The notes: a model not told the origin generated them from the sequence alone. DNA of 64,000 nucleotides from Moorella glycerini (GCF_009735625.1 NZ_CP046244.1:186001-250000), one strand, 5' to 3'. Counted from the first letter of the stretch, positions 35,136-43,821 are shown. Program-made: numbers and translations.

Positions 35136-35928
35136 CACTTCCTGCCGCAGGCCGGTAACCAAGGCCGGCCGAAATCTCCGCTGCCGTCCGGGTGACCAGT
35201 TCTACGGCCAGCTGGAACCTCTCCCCTTCCAACCGTGCCACCGGGCCTGCAACGCTAATCGCGGCACATACTTTGCCGTTATGGTCCCTTATCGGAGCTG
35301 CCACGCAGCGGAGACTATCCATAATTTCCTCATTATCTACGGCATACCCTGCCGCCCGGATTTTTTCCAGTTCCGCCTCCAGCCGGCGCGGGTCGGTGAT
35401 GGTATGACTGGTATAGCGGGCCAGGCCTTTGGTCGCGATGATCCGTTTCACCTCGCTGGGGTGCAGGTAGGCCAGCAGTACCTTACCCACCCCGGTACAG
35501 TGGGCCGGCAGGCGCATGCCGACCTGGGAAACAATCCGCAGGGACTGCTGGCTTTCTCGCTTGTCAATATACAGTACTTCCCCCTTATCGAGGACCACCA
35601 GGTGGACTGTCTCCTCCATTTCATTAACCAGCTGTTGAATAAAGGGTGCGGCAACTTTACGCACATCCCAGTTGGCAGCAACAACGTTGCCGATTTCAAA
35701 AAGCCGTACCCCCAGGCGGTAGCGGCCGTCGAAGGGCGACTGCTCCAGATATCCGAAATCCCGCAGGGTAGCCAGCAACCCATGAAGGGTGCTTTTCGGC
35801 AAATCCATGGCGCGAGCTATTTCCGCCAGCGACATATCGCGCTGGTTGGCGGCCAGCAGGTCCAGGATCATTAACGCCTTGGCCACCGAGCGAATCCGCG
35901 AAGCATTATTCTGGTCCTTTATTGCCAT
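35119..35928 (-). CDS. IclR-family transcription regulator
   Basis: This 269-residue protein has an N-terminal winged helix (about 10-75: MSLAEIARAMDLPKSTLHGLLATL) and a C-terminal GAF-like effector domain with the family's GRYRLGVRLFEIG and AISVAGPVARL motifs. It heads the operon and should control it in response to a small acid, as IclR proteins do for aromatic and hydroxy-acid catabolism. ATG has GGAGGCTGGC upstream. Confidence 0.92.
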   Translation of the reverse strand: MAIKDQNNASRIRSVAKALMILDLLAANQRDMSLAEIARAMDLPKSTLHGLLATLRDFGYLEQSPFDGRYRLGVRLFEIGNVVAANWDVRKVAAPFIQQLVNEMEETVHLVVLDKGEVLYIDKRESQQSLRIVSQVGMRLPAHCTGVGKVLLAYLHPSEVKRIIATKGLARYTSHTITDPRRLEAELEKIRAAGYAVDNEEIMDSLRCVAAPIRDHNGKVCAAISVAGPVARLEGERFQLAVELVTRTAAEISAGLGYRPAAGSDASGA

Positions 35929-36350
35929 TATGCCAGCCTCCGTTCTATATAGCCGAACAAGATTTGATTTTTTTAAGTATACAATAGATCTCTGTCAGAT
36001 GCTACCCTCTCCCGGCTGGTCATATTCGGCATTGTCAAATGCTGTTCTGTATCTTACGTTAAAACAAATTCGCCATTAATTTTGGTATTCCTGCTGTACC
36101 ATAGCCCTTTTTGTTCGGCATTATCGTAAATTTATTGACCATAGTGAACGAAGGAAATTCCGGTACCTCAATAACGGAATTGGCATATCCTGGTGGTAAT
36201 AAGGAATAATAGTAGCACAGACCTGGCCTGAGTAGTAATTCTGCCCTGGCTTAAAATTAAAACCGGGAACTGGTACAGCCAATTCGTACAGGCAATCCGA
36301 CTTCCGACTTCCTGCTTCTGACTTCCATATAAGAAGGAGGTACCCCGGCC
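35929..36350. other. Intergenic region between the IclR operon and the SDH-type gene
   Basis: This 420-base divergent gap holds the promoters of both genes, but no hexamer pair with correct spacing is clear enough to call. Repeated TTCGGCAT (near 36026 and 36113) may be an operator half-site. No gene or RNA family is recognised. Confidence 0.4.
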
Positions 36351-37181
36351 GTGGATTTCCTGAGTATCATCTGGATCATCTTCCTGATCTCGGCCTTTTT
36401 ACCCATGTTGCACCAGCGGCGGATCGAAGCCGCCCGCCTGCACCTCATCCGGACCTTTGAAAGAAAGAAGAATTCGCGTCTTATTACCCTCATCCACCGC
36501 CAGGAAGCCCTGAGTTTCCTGGGCATTCCCCTTACTCGCTATATTAATATCGAAGATTCGGAGCAGCTCCTGCGGGCCATTCGTCTAACCCCCGAGGATA
36601 TGCCCATTGACCTGGTCCTCCATACTCCCGGCGGCCTGGTCCTGGCAGCCGAGCAGATCGCCCACGCCATTTTGAAACACCCGGCCAGGGTAACCGTCTA
36701 CGTACCCCACTATGCCATGTCCGGCGGCACCCTCATCGCCCTGGCAGCCGATGAAATCGTCATGGACGAAAACGCCGTCCTGGGCCCTATCGACCCCCAG
36801 CTGGGCGAGTACCCGGCGGCCTCGATCCTTAAGGTTATCGAAGAAAAGGATAAAAATGAGATTGACGACCGCACCCTTATCCTGGGCGATATCGCCCGCA
36901 AGGCCATGCGGCAGGTGCGGGAGAGCCTGGTAGAACTCCTGGCTGAAAAAATGGAGCGCCAGAAGGCCGAAGAACTGGCCACCATTTTAAGCGAAGGCCG
37001 CTGGACCCATGACTATCCCATCGGCGTAGAGCAGTTAATAAAAATGGGGCTGCCGGTGAAAACCGGTTTGCCCCGGGAAATATACCAGCTCATGGAACTC
37101 TATCCCCAGCCGGCCGGACGCCGGCCTTCGGTCCAGTACGTGCCCCTGCCCTACAGCCGCCGCGACGGGGGACGGCGTTAA
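36351..37181 (+). CDS. SDH-type ClpP-like membrane serine protease
   Basis: This 276-residue protein is of the serine dehydrogenase proteinase (SDH_sah) family, related to ClpP and SppA. A hydrophobic N-terminal segment (SIIWIIFLISAFLPML) anchors it. The protease domain has HTPGGLVLAAEQI, the nucleophile in YAMSGGTLIALAADEIVMD and a GPIDPQLG segment. It probably degrades membrane-associated peptides. The start is GTG with AAGGAGGT 10 bases upstream. Confidence 0.87.
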   Translation: MDFLSIIWIIFLISAFLPMLHQRRIEAARLHLIRTFERKKNSRLITLIHRQEALSFLGIPLTRYINIEDSEQLLRAIRLTPEDMPIDLVLHTPGGLVLAAEQIAHAILKHPARVTVYVPHYAMSGGTLIALAADEIVMDENAVLGPIDPQLGEYPAASILKVIEEKDKNEIDDRTLILGDIARKAMRQVRESLVELLAEKMERQKAEELATILSEGRWTHDYPIGVEQLIKMGLPVKTGLPREIYQLMELYPQPAGRRPSVQYVPLPYSRRDGGRR

Positions 37182-37227
37182 AAATCCCGGCCTGATTAGC
37201 CGCGTGCTTAACGGGGTTACCGGCGCC

Positions 37228-37956
37228 TTAAAAGGGCGGTACCAGGGGCAGCCGCCTTTTGTGGGCACTGCAGGCGGCCATGGACTCTATTTTCTCTTTC
37301 GCCGCCGGCGGCGCTTCCCCCGTCAGGAGATAATGGTCCAGGACTTCATAGGTGAGGCCCATCTCACCCTCATCCGTCTGGCCGGCCCACAGGCCCGCTG
37401 AAGGGGCTTTAGTAATAATCCTTTCCGGCAGTCTTAAGTAACGGGCCAGCTCCCTTACCTGGGACTTCACCAGGTTGGCCAGGGGCAGCAGGTCCACACC
37501 GCCGTCGCCATACTTGGTAAAGTACCCCACTGCCAGCTCACTTCTATTGCCGGTGCCAATGACCAGGTAATTGCGCTCGTTGGCATGGAAATAGAGGGTC
37601 ATCATCCTGAGGCGCGGCTTTAAGTTGGCCAGGGCCAGGCTCCGCCGGCCGGCTGCGTAGGGTTTTCCCGTCAGGAGCAGTACCAGCTGGTCGTAGACGC
37701 CATCCAGTACCACCTCTAACACCGGTAAATCCAGGTGCCGGGCAACCAGCCGGGCATCCCCGGCATCAGCCGGGTCGCTGTGGCAGGGCAGGATCAACCC
37801 CAGGCAATTTTCCGGGAAAGCCCGCCGGCAGAGGGCCGCCACTACGGCGGAGTCAATACCGCCACTTAAACCCACGACCGCACCCCGGGCACCGGCCTTA
37901 TGCACCTCCTCCTGCAACCAGGCTACCAGTTCCGTTACCATTTTGGCCGCATCCAT
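37228..37956 (-). CDS. nadE: NAD+ synthase, ammonia-dependent
   Basis: This enzyme amidates nicotinic acid adenine dinucleotide (NaAD) to NAD. The 242 residues have the PP-loop LSGGIDSAVVAAL, the KPRLRMMTLYFHAN segment, GTGNRSELAVGY and GLWAGQTDEGEMGL. No glutaminase domain is fused, so ammonia is the nitrogen donor. ATG has AGGAGG 7 bases upstream. It is next to a divergent protease gene and 2 kb from the LarA-containing operon; LarA-type cofactors also derive from NaAD, but the link is only positional. Confidence 0.94.
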   Translation of the reverse strand: MDAAKMVTELVAWLQEEVHKAGARGAVVGLSGGIDSAVVAALCRRAFPENCLGLILPCHSDPADAGDARLVARHLDLPVLEVVLDGVYDQLVLLLTGKPYAAGRRSLALANLKPRLRMMTLYFHANERNYLVIGTGNRSELAVGYFTKYGDGGVDLLPLANLVKSQVRELARYLRLPERIITKAPSAGLWAGQTDEGEMGLTYEVLDHYLLTGEAPPAAKEKIESMAACSAHKRRLPLVPPF

Positions 37957-38227
37957 ATTTTTTACCTCCTGGGCCGCTAAACCGGCTCCAACCACAGGCC
38001 GGTAGCAGCAGATTTTAGCCGCCGGCTAAGAGCCTTTCCCGCTGCTACGCCCCTTTGCTGCTTGTGACAGTGCCCCATTGCACTGCCAGAAACACCGGGT
38101 GACCGCACCGGACGACCGGCACGAGCTAAAAGCCCAAGCTGCTTACTTCCATTTTCGACGTAGAGACGCCAATTCCTGCCGCAGTTCATGAGCACCGGAA
38201 TGACCGGCAAGGGCCGGTATAAAGATA
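37957..38227 (-). other. Possible structured leader upstream of nadE
   Basis: On the minus strand this 270-base GC-rich segment has no real gene but contains nested complementary arms: GTAGCAGC pairs with GCTGCTAC around an inner TTAGCC/GGCTAA hairpin (37998-38048). It ends close to the nadE ribosome site. It does not match a riboswitch class I can name. Confidence 0.35.
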
Positions 38228-38261
38228 GCCTCCGGTAACTATCCCACCCGGAGGCATTTTT
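38228..38261. terminator. Hairpin between the spore-coat genes and the nadE leader
   Basis: A perfect 8-bp stem GCCTCCGG/CCGGAGGC is followed by ATTTTT on the plus strand; the minus-strand tail is TATCTTT. It probably ends the minus-strand cotF-like transcript, though its better T-run is on the other strand. Confidence 0.6.
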
Positions 38262-38361
38262 GCAAGTTAATCCCTTTATTGTTTTGAGACGTCTTTAATC
38301 CTGGTAAATTTTCTTGTTCTGCCATAATTTTACCTTGACGACTCAATTTCCCAACTGTTAG

Positions 38362-38703
38362 TTACACCCGGTACTGGGGTATCCCGCCACCCACCTGGGG
38401 CGCCATTCCCATCTGGGCTCCCATCATGCCGCCCTGCTGGAGCTGCATTTGTTCCTGTTGCAAGCGCTGTTGCAGCTGGCTGATCTCCTGCTGGCTGGCC
38501 ATGCTGAGCTGGTACCACCCTTTTGCATGCATAACATCCCACACAGCCTTCAGGCAGTTCTGCTCATCCTGGTAAACGGCCATAAAATCCCGCCGCAGCT
38601 GGTCGCTGGCACATTCCGTAATTGCCGTATTATAGCAGCTGGTTAAAAGCTTCTCGCTGGCCAGGCAATCGCTGCACATGGTCTTGTCGTCAAAAAGTTG
38701 CAT
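38362..38703 (-). CDS. cotF: CotF-family spore coat protein
   Basis: This 113-residue ferritin-like four-helix protein of the CotF family has CSDCLASEKLLTSCYNTAITECASDQLRRDFM and DEQNCLKAVWDVMHAKGWY. The tail is rich in Gln and Met, low complexity (QQEQMQLQQGGMMGAQMG). It lies in the spore coat in related species. A smaller paralogue lies 17 bases upstream. Confidence 0.9.
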   Translation of the reverse strand: MQLFDDKTMCSDCLASEKLLTSCYNTAITECASDQLRRDFMAVYQDEQNCLKAVWDVMHAKGWYQLSMASQQEISQLQQRLQQEQMQLQQGGMMGAQMGMAPQVGGGIPQYRV

Positions 38704-38720
38704 GGGCTTGCCTTCCCCCT

Positions 38721-38921
38721 TTACATCATATGCTGCCCGCCCAGGTGGCGGATCAGGGTATTATAGTGGCGCTGGTGGGCCTGCTGCACAGAACTCAGGA
38801 CTTGCTTCAACTGGGGATCGCTGCACTGGGCCGCGTAGGCCCCGAATTTCCGGATCATCAATAATTCGTTACTTAAATTTTCCCGGAGCTGCATTAATTC
38901 AGCCTGGGTTAAACCAGCCAT
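38721..38921 (-). CDS. Small CotF-like coat protein
   Basis: This 66-residue helical protein (AELMQLRENLSNELLMIRKF then AHQRHYNTLIRHLGG) resembles half of a CotF fold and is a typical partner of cotF in spore-forming clostridia. ATG has AAGGAGG upstream. Together the two genes form a sporulation operon. Confidence 0.82.
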   Translation of the reverse strand: MAGLTQAELMQLRENLSNELLMIRKFGAYAAQCSDPQLKQVLSSVQQAHQRHYNTLIRHLGGQHMM

Positions 38922-39039
38922 GGTATAGCCTCCTTCCGTATATTTATGTTACCAGGGATCATCTTTCCCCACCGGCAGGGGCCTATACATAAAAATGGTA
39001 ACCAATAAAAACCAGGCCGGGGCACGTACCCCGGCATCT

Positions 39040-39276
39040 CTAGTGAAATATTTTATTCAAGCGGTTTTCATCAAAACCTACAATTACCTGGCCGTCAACG
39101 ACCAGGGTGGGCACGGCCGCCAGGCCGCCATTACGCCGGCACAATTCCTCCATGGCCCGGTCATCCACGCTGATATCCTTTTCTTCATAGTTAACGCCTT
39201 GCCGGGAAAGATACTCTTTCACCGTCTTGCAGGTGGGTCAGGTCGGAGTAGTGTAGACTATGACATTATCTGGCAT
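39040..39276 (-). CDS. Selenocysteine glutaredoxin-like protein
   Basis: Read from ATG 39276 (GGGAGG 8 bases upstream) the frame is MPDNVIVYTTPT, an in-frame TGA (39238-39240), then PTCKTVKEYLSRQG and the rest of a glutaredoxin/NrdH-like fold ending AAVPTLVVDGQVIVGF. The TGA falls exactly where the first Cys of the CxxC redox motif of this family stands (YTTPTCPxC), so the product has U-P-T-C. A bulged hairpin fitting a bacterial SECIS lies directly after the TGA. Translated from the next start alone, the protein would lose its first strand and active site. The 78-residue protein is probably a thiol/selenol disulfide reductase. Selenocysteine machinery is not in the window but is known in Moorella. 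Confidence 0.85.
39203..39224 (-). promoter_or_regulatory. Candidate SECIS hairpin
   Basis: In the mRNA, 5 bp (GAAAG/CUUUC) cap a loop AGUAU, below which sits a bulged U (39221) and three more bp (CGG/CCG). A bulged U plus a GU in the apical loop is the known SelB-binding pattern in E. coli, there at bases 17 and 23-24 from the UGA; here they are at 20 and 27-28, with the same spacing between them. Confidence 0.7.
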
Positions 39277-39393
39277 CAGGCTAACCTCCCGGGAGACTTT
39301 TTTCTTAGTCTGCCAGGAAGCCGCAAGCTTTATGCCTTTGCCTGGAGCAAACCCGGCCAGCCACGTACGGCTACAGCATCGCTCCTTACCCTT

Positions 39394-40794
39394 CTACTTG
39401 CGTTTTAACAGGGAACCCAGGGCCGTTTTGGCGCTGCTTAAAGTTACACCGATAAAGCCGTACCCGCGCAGGATATCCTCCAGGGCCGCCAGCACCTGTT
39501 CAATCTCCCCTTCGGTGACAATCAAGGGCGGCTCCAGGCGGATAACATTGGGGTTATTTAACGTATAGGCCGTAATCACCTGGTGTTTATTCATCAATTC
39601 CCCGGCCACCAGGGACCCGAAATATTCCCCGGCCAGCTCATTCACCTTGCCCCGGGTAAGTTTGTCGAACCACCCTCCCACGGGCTGGTTAAACTCCAGG
39701 CCGATGAGGAGACCCCGGCCGCGGACTTCTTTAATGAGGCCATATTTCTCTTTAAGCTGCCGCAGCCGCTCCAGGAAGAAGCGCCCTCTGGCTGCCGCCT
39801 GACCTGCCAGGTCCTGGTCCAGGATGCCCTGCAGGGCCGCCAGGCCGGCGGCCGCCGCCAGGCTATTGCCGCCAAAGGTGGAAGTATGGAGCAAAGCCTT
39901 ATCCATGCCGCCGTAGGCCTTATCCCAGACAGCCGGCCGGGCAATATAAGCGCCAATGGGCATGACACCGCCGCCCAGGGATTTGGCCAGGCACATGATA
40001 TCCGGTACCACGCCCTCATGCTCGCAGGCAAAAAGATAGCCTGTCCGGCCAAAGCCCGTCTGGATCTCGTCGAGGATTAACAGGCTGCCGTAGCGGTCGC
40101 AGAGGTCCCGCGCCCCCTTCAAGTAACCGTCATGGGGGACAATAACGCCGCCCTCACCCTGGATGGGCTCGACGATAAAGGCAGCCACATCGCCACCGGC
40201 CAGTTTGGCCTCCAGGGCCTCCAGATCATCATACGGTACCGCCTCGCAGCCTGGCAGTAAAGGAGCAAAGGGACGCTGGTATTTCTCCCGCCCGGTGACG
40301 GACAGGGAACCAAAACTTTTGCCGTGGAAGGAATTCCGGCAGTAAATGATCTTCTCCCGGCCGGTGGCGGCCCGGGCCAGCTTCAGGGCGCCCTCCACAG
40401 CCTCGGTGCCGCTGTTGCAGAAAAAGACCCGCTCCAGGTCCCCGGGCGTCACCCGGGCCAGGTTGTGGGCCAGGGCGGCGGCCAGGGGATTCAAAGAGGC
40501 CTGGAGGAGATTGGGCCGCCCCATGACCCTTTTAACAGCGGCCAGTACCTCCGGCGGGTTGTGGCCCAGGTTGAGGGCACCATAGCCACCCAGGAAGTCC
40601 AGGTAACGTTTGCCCTCCCTGTCCCAGACGGCAATCCCTTCCGCCCGGACAAAGGCCTTGTCAAAATCCAGCAGGGCCAGCATACCCGCCAGGCCGGGAT
40701 TAACATAGCGGCGATATAATTCCCGCGTCTCCTGGCGGGAAAACTCCATGGCCTCTTCCAGGCTAAATAACTTTTCCTCAGCCAATCTCTTCAC
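39394..40794 (-). CDS. Class III aminotransferase (ornithine/putrescine-type)
   Basis: This 466-residue PLP enzyme has the class III signature: SLGGGVMPIGAY around the PLP lysine (CLAKSLGG), LILDEIQTGFGRTG, and YLDFLGGYGALNLGHNPPEV at the N-terminus. It transfers an amino group from ornithine, putrescine or a similar diamine to 2-oxoglutarate. The substrate is not fixed by sequence; the N-terminal helical extension (about 40 residues) resembles putrescine aminotransferases. The start is GTG behind AAAGGTAA. Polyamine genes speB and speE lie 8 kb away. Confidence 0.87.
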   Translation of the reverse strand: MKRLAEEKLFSLEEAMEFSRQETRELYRRYVNPGLAGMLALLDFDKAFVRAEGIAVWDREGKRYLDFLGGYGALNLGHNPPEVLAAVKRVMGRPNLLQASLNPLAAALAHNLARVTPGDLERVFFCNSGTEAVEGALKLARAATGREKIIYCRNSFHGKSFGSLSVTGREKYQRPFAPLLPGCEAVPYDDLEALEAKLAGGDVAAFIVEPIQGEGGVIVPHDGYLKGARDLCDRYGSLLILDEIQTGFGRTGYLFACEHEGVVPDIMCLAKSLGGGVMPIGAYIARPAVWDKAYGGMDKALLHTSTFGGNSLAAAAGLAALQGILDQDLAGQAAARGRFFLERLRQLKEKYGLIKEVRGRGLLIGLEFNQPVGGWFDKLTRGKVNELAGEYFGSLVAGELMNKHQVITAYTLNNPNVIRLEPPLIVTEGEIEQVLAALEDILRGYGFIGVTLSSAKTALGSLLKRK

Positions 40795-40870
40795 TTACCT
40801 TTCCAGAAAATAAAAATGACCTCAAGAGCCTTCTCTCAAGGCCATTTTACCATCTTTACCCGCTTTCTGT

Positions 40871-42259
40871 CTAATGGGTCTGGCAACAATTTTCCCCTTC
40901 CACCGCTACGGCCACAGCTTTTCCTTCTTCCGCCCAGATGCGGTCGGCCACCTCTCCCCAGGCCCGGGCATAGGGAGCCAGTTTGGCAGCAAACTCGGCT
41001 GCCGTCTCGTCATCATGCAACTGGGTCGAGCGGGCACCCGACTCGGCCACTATATCCCGCAGCATTTCCGGGTGATCAATGAGGGGGCAGGGACGGCGCA
41101 GGTTCTGGTTAAAGGGCTGGCGCTTCTGGTAGGCCCGGAAAAGGGGGTTCTGCAGGGCTTCCACCAGGCTCACATCCTTAATGTTGCAGGTGCTGTAGTG
41201 GACAAAGGCGCAGGGCTCGACTTCACCGGCCGCGTTAATATGGAAATAACGCCGGCCACCGGCGATACAGCCGTTGCTGGCCTCGCCGTCGTTCCAGAAG
41301 TCCACCAGGAAGATGGGTTTGGTCCGGCGGAAATACTGGATACGCTCAAACATCCAGGCCCGCTGCGATGGGGTGGCCATCATTTCCAGGTCCACGTCCT
41401 TGCCAATGGGGATATAGGTAAAATACCAGCCAAAGGCAACTCCTTTGTCCACCAGCATATCAACAAAGGCGTCGCTGCCCAGTTCCTCGGTATTATTGCG
41501 GCTGTAGGTTACCGAGACGCCATAGACGGCCCCGGCGGCCCGCATGAGGTCCATGGCCTGCATAACCTTGGCGAAAACACCTTTGCCGCGGCGGCCATCA
41601 GTCCTTTCCTCAAAACCTTCCAGGCTTAAGGCTACCGTAATATTACCCAGGCGCACCATATCGTCGACAAATTTTTGATCAATTAAAGTACCATTGGTAA
41701 AGAGGTGGAAAACCTGGTCAGGATGCTTCTCGGCCAGCCGGACAATATCGTCGCGGCGCAGCATGGGTTCACCGCCGGAAAGAACAATAAAATTAATGCC
41801 CAGCTTCTCGCCTTCGGTAACAATGCGGTCCATGGTAGCAAAATCCAGTTCTTGCGCCCGCTGGTAATCCCCAGCCCAGCAGCCCAGACAGTGCAAATTA
41901 CACTTTTCCGTTGGGTCCATGAGGATGGCCCACGGTACGGCGACACCGAGTTTCGCCGCCCACTCTTTCTGCCGCGGCACACCGATAAAGGTTGAATTAA
42001 CAAAGAAATCCATGGCCAGGCGCTGCCTGACATTGGGGTGGGTCTGAGTCAGCAGCCGCCGGGCAAACCGGTACCAGTTGCCATTTCTATCCGCTAAAAC
42101 TCTCTTAACATTGGCCACCATCTCCCGGTGATAAGGATCCCGGGCCAGCTTTTCAGCTACGGTAATCAGGCGGGGAATATTCTTTTCCGGGTTATTGAGG
42201 ATTAATTTAACCCCCTGCTCCAGCAACTTTTCCCCCACATAAGTTGCCGCCAGGTTCAC
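40871..42259 (-). CDS. Radical SAM protein with SPASM-like C-terminus
   Basis: This 462-residue protein has the radical SAM motif CNLHCLGC (about residue 125), then LSGGEPMLR and a second cysteine set (GCIAGG, EPCAFVHYSTC) that looks like a SPASM/twitch auxiliary cluster. The N-terminal ~100 residues are helical and the C-terminus ends CCQTH. No peptide substrate is visible beside it; the role is unknown. The GTG at 42259 with AAGGAGG 8 bases upstream is preferred to a TTG two codons earlier. A perfect 8-bp inverted repeat, TGGTAGCC/GGCTACCA, lies in the leader (42296-42330). Confidence 0.85.
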   Translation of the reverse strand: MNLAATYVGEKLLEQGVKLILNNPEKNIPRLITVAEKLARDPYHREMVANVKRVLADRNGNWYRFARRLLTQTHPNVRQRLAMDFFVNSTFIGVPRQKEWAAKLGVAVPWAILMDPTEKCNLHCLGCWAGDYQRAQELDFATMDRIVTEGEKLGINFIVLSGGEPMLRRDDIVRLAEKHPDQVFHLFTNGTLIDQKFVDDMVRLGNITVALSLEGFEERTDGRRGKGVFAKVMQAMDLMRAAGAVYGVSVTYSRNNTEELGSDAFVDMLVDKGVAFGWYFTYIPIGKDVDLEMMATPSQRAWMFERIQYFRRTKPIFLVDFWNDGEASNGCIAGGRRYFHINAAGEVEPCAFVHYSTCNIKDVSLVEALQNPLFRAYQKRQPFNQNLRRPCPLIDHPEMLRDIVAESGARSTQLHDDETAAEFAAKLAPYARAWGEVADRIWAEEGKAVAVAVEGENCCQTH

Positions 42260-42497
42260 GCGCAATACCTCCTTCCCAGCTTTATAAACACAAAATGGTA
42301 GCCCTTATGTCCTGTCAACGCCGGCTACCACCTCCCAAAACTCCCAAAAGACCAATTTTTGTTTTTATTATACGCTTCCGGCCATATCTGGTCAAGGGTT
42401 CCCTTGTGGGTAGAAAGTGCTTCTTATATTATTCTCCTTCAGGGTCAAAACTATCAAATGGACAGGGATTAGTACTGCAAAGGAGGGTTTTTAAAAA

Positions 42498-42728
42498 ATG
42501 ACCATCGGCACCAAAATGCACCAGACCCTCACCAGCCTGGAAGGCGCCGTCGCCGACCTGAAGTCCTACGCTCTGGAAACCCAGGATAAGAATGCCAGGA
42601 AGCAGTTTACCGATTATGCCAACCAGCTCGAAAACATCGCCCAGGGCTTGAAGGGCCGGGTCAATTACCTGGAAAGCCAGGAACCCCAGTACAAGGTTTT
42701 CCAGCAGGCGCAGGGCAAGATGCAGTAA
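42498..42728 (+). CDS. DUF1657 small protein
   Basis: This 76-residue helical protein (MTIGTKMHQTLTSLEGA, then YLESQEPQYKVFQQ) belongs to DUF1657, a family of spore-forming Firmicutes often placed among sporulation or stress genes. The function is unknown. ATG has AAAGGAGGG 9 bases upstream. It is a single gene with its own terminator. Confidence 0.85.
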   Translation: MTIGTKMHQTLTSLEGAVADLKSYALETQDKNARKQFTDYANQLENIAQGLKGRVNYLESQEPQYKVFQQAQGKMQ

Positions 42729-42742
42729 CGTCCCTTTGGCAT

Positions 42743-42772
42743 AGCCCCCGTTAACACGGGGGCTTATATTTA
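42743..42772 (+). terminator. Terminator of the DUF1657 gene
   Basis: A 9-bp stem AGCCCCCGT/ACGGGGGCT is followed by TATATTTAT. Confidence 0.7.
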
Positions 42773-42883
42773 TAGCCTATGCCGGGATGGAAAAGAATAC
42801 AACGCCACTATGCAAAAAACAAAAAAGCCGGGGCAAACGCTCTACAGGCCAAAAGAAAAAGGCCCTTTCGGCCTTGATTTTCC

Positions 42884-42972
42884 TGGTGCGAGAGGCGGGA
42901 CTTGAACCCGCACGGACCAAAAGGTCCACGAGATTTTAAGTCTCGGGCGTCTGCCGGTTCCGCCACTCTCGC
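42884..42972 (-). tRNA. tRNA-Leu (TAA)
   Basis: This class II tRNA has a long variable arm (TGGACC/GGTCCG), acceptor GCGAGAG/CTCTCGC, anticodon loop ending in TAA (GAGACTTAAAATCTC) and an encoded CCA. Confidence 0.95.
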
Positions 42973-43113
42973 AGGCAAAAGATATTATAGCATATAACGA
43001 TGGGGATATTCAATACTAAGTTTTAATCTTTCTCGCCACCCGCCGGAGACACTGCGGTATTTTACCGGGCGCCGGGTAGTAAATGTCGCCAGTATCTCCC
43101 GGTAAAAAACGGA

Positions 43114-43536
43114 TTATTTCACATAAAATATTCCCCCGGCGGTTGCCACCGGCTGGCCGCCAACAGCCATCCTTGCCTCCGTTACTACTATCCTTTCGCC
43201 GTTATGGATTACCATCCCCCGGCACTCCACCACCTGGCCGGCCTCCACCGGCCTTAAATAACCGACCTGCAGGTTCAGGGTAACAGCCTGCCTGCCAATA
43301 GAACGCACGGCAATACCCATGGCCCGGTCGGCCAGGGCAGCATAGACGCCACCATGGAGGGTCCGCCAGGAGTTGAGATGTCTAGGAAGCACTTTCAAGC
43401 GTACCAGGCTCCGCCCCGGCCCTACTCCGGCTACTTCTATACCCATCAACTCGGCAAAGGGATTGTCCGGTTGAACGATGGCCTGCCATTTTTCCGCATC
43501 AAGTTCACCTGCTGCCCAGGAAAAATCCCCTCCCAT
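43114..43536 (-). CDS. PaaI-like hotdog thioesterase
   Basis: This 140-residue hotdog protein has the PaaI pattern: HGGVYAALADRAMGIAV on the long helix, with an Asp as the usual active-site acid, and RSIGRQAVTLNLQVGYLRPV. It probably hydrolyses acyl-CoA esters. The ATG at 43536 is used because AGAAGGAG lies 8 bases upstream; an earlier ATG lacks one. Confidence 0.87.
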   Translation of the reverse strand: MGGDFSWAAGELDAEKWQAIVQPDNPFAELMGIEVAGVGPGRSLVRLKVLPRHLNSWRTLHGGVYAALADRAMGIAVRSIGRQAVTLNLQVGYLRPVEAGQVVECRGMVIHNGERIVVTEARMAVGGQPVATAGGIFYVK

Positions 43537-43644
43537 AATGCCACTCCTTCTGCTATAATGAACCATTATAATGAACCATAAACGGGCTATCCTAAAAAAA
43601 TTATTGCGCCTCTTAATGCTATAAAGGATAAAGGTGGGATTAAT

Positions 43645-43821
43645 CTGGCAACTTTACAAGAACGCATCAACCAGTTACAGGCGGAAATTGCCGATTTGAA
43701 GCGGCGTTTCCCTGCCCATTCCTTAAAGCCTGCCATGTTCCAGCAGCTGGAAGACCTGGAAGAGGAGCTGGAAAAGTTGCTCCAGCAACAAAAGGAGGAA
43801 CAATTACATCCTAACAGTTAG
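43645..43821 (+). CDS. Small coiled-coil protein with probable CTG start
   Basis: An open frame of 58 residues encodes a short coiled coil (ATLQERINQLQAEIADLKRR and FQQLEDLEEELEKLLQQQ). No ATG, GTG or TTG starts it in frame; CTG at 43645 is 6 bases after AAAGGTGGG, an excellent ribosome site. Heptad hydrophobics and charge pattern indicate a real protein. No family is recognised beyond similar short helical proteins of clostridia. Confidence 0.6.
   Translation: MATLQERINQLQAEIADLKRRFPAHSLKPAMFQQLEDLEEELEKLLQQQKEEQLHPNS

Noticed and set aside
37977-38210. 77-codon frame upstream of nadE
   Set aside because: The composition is not protein-like, there is no ribosome site, and the region shows complementary arms instead.
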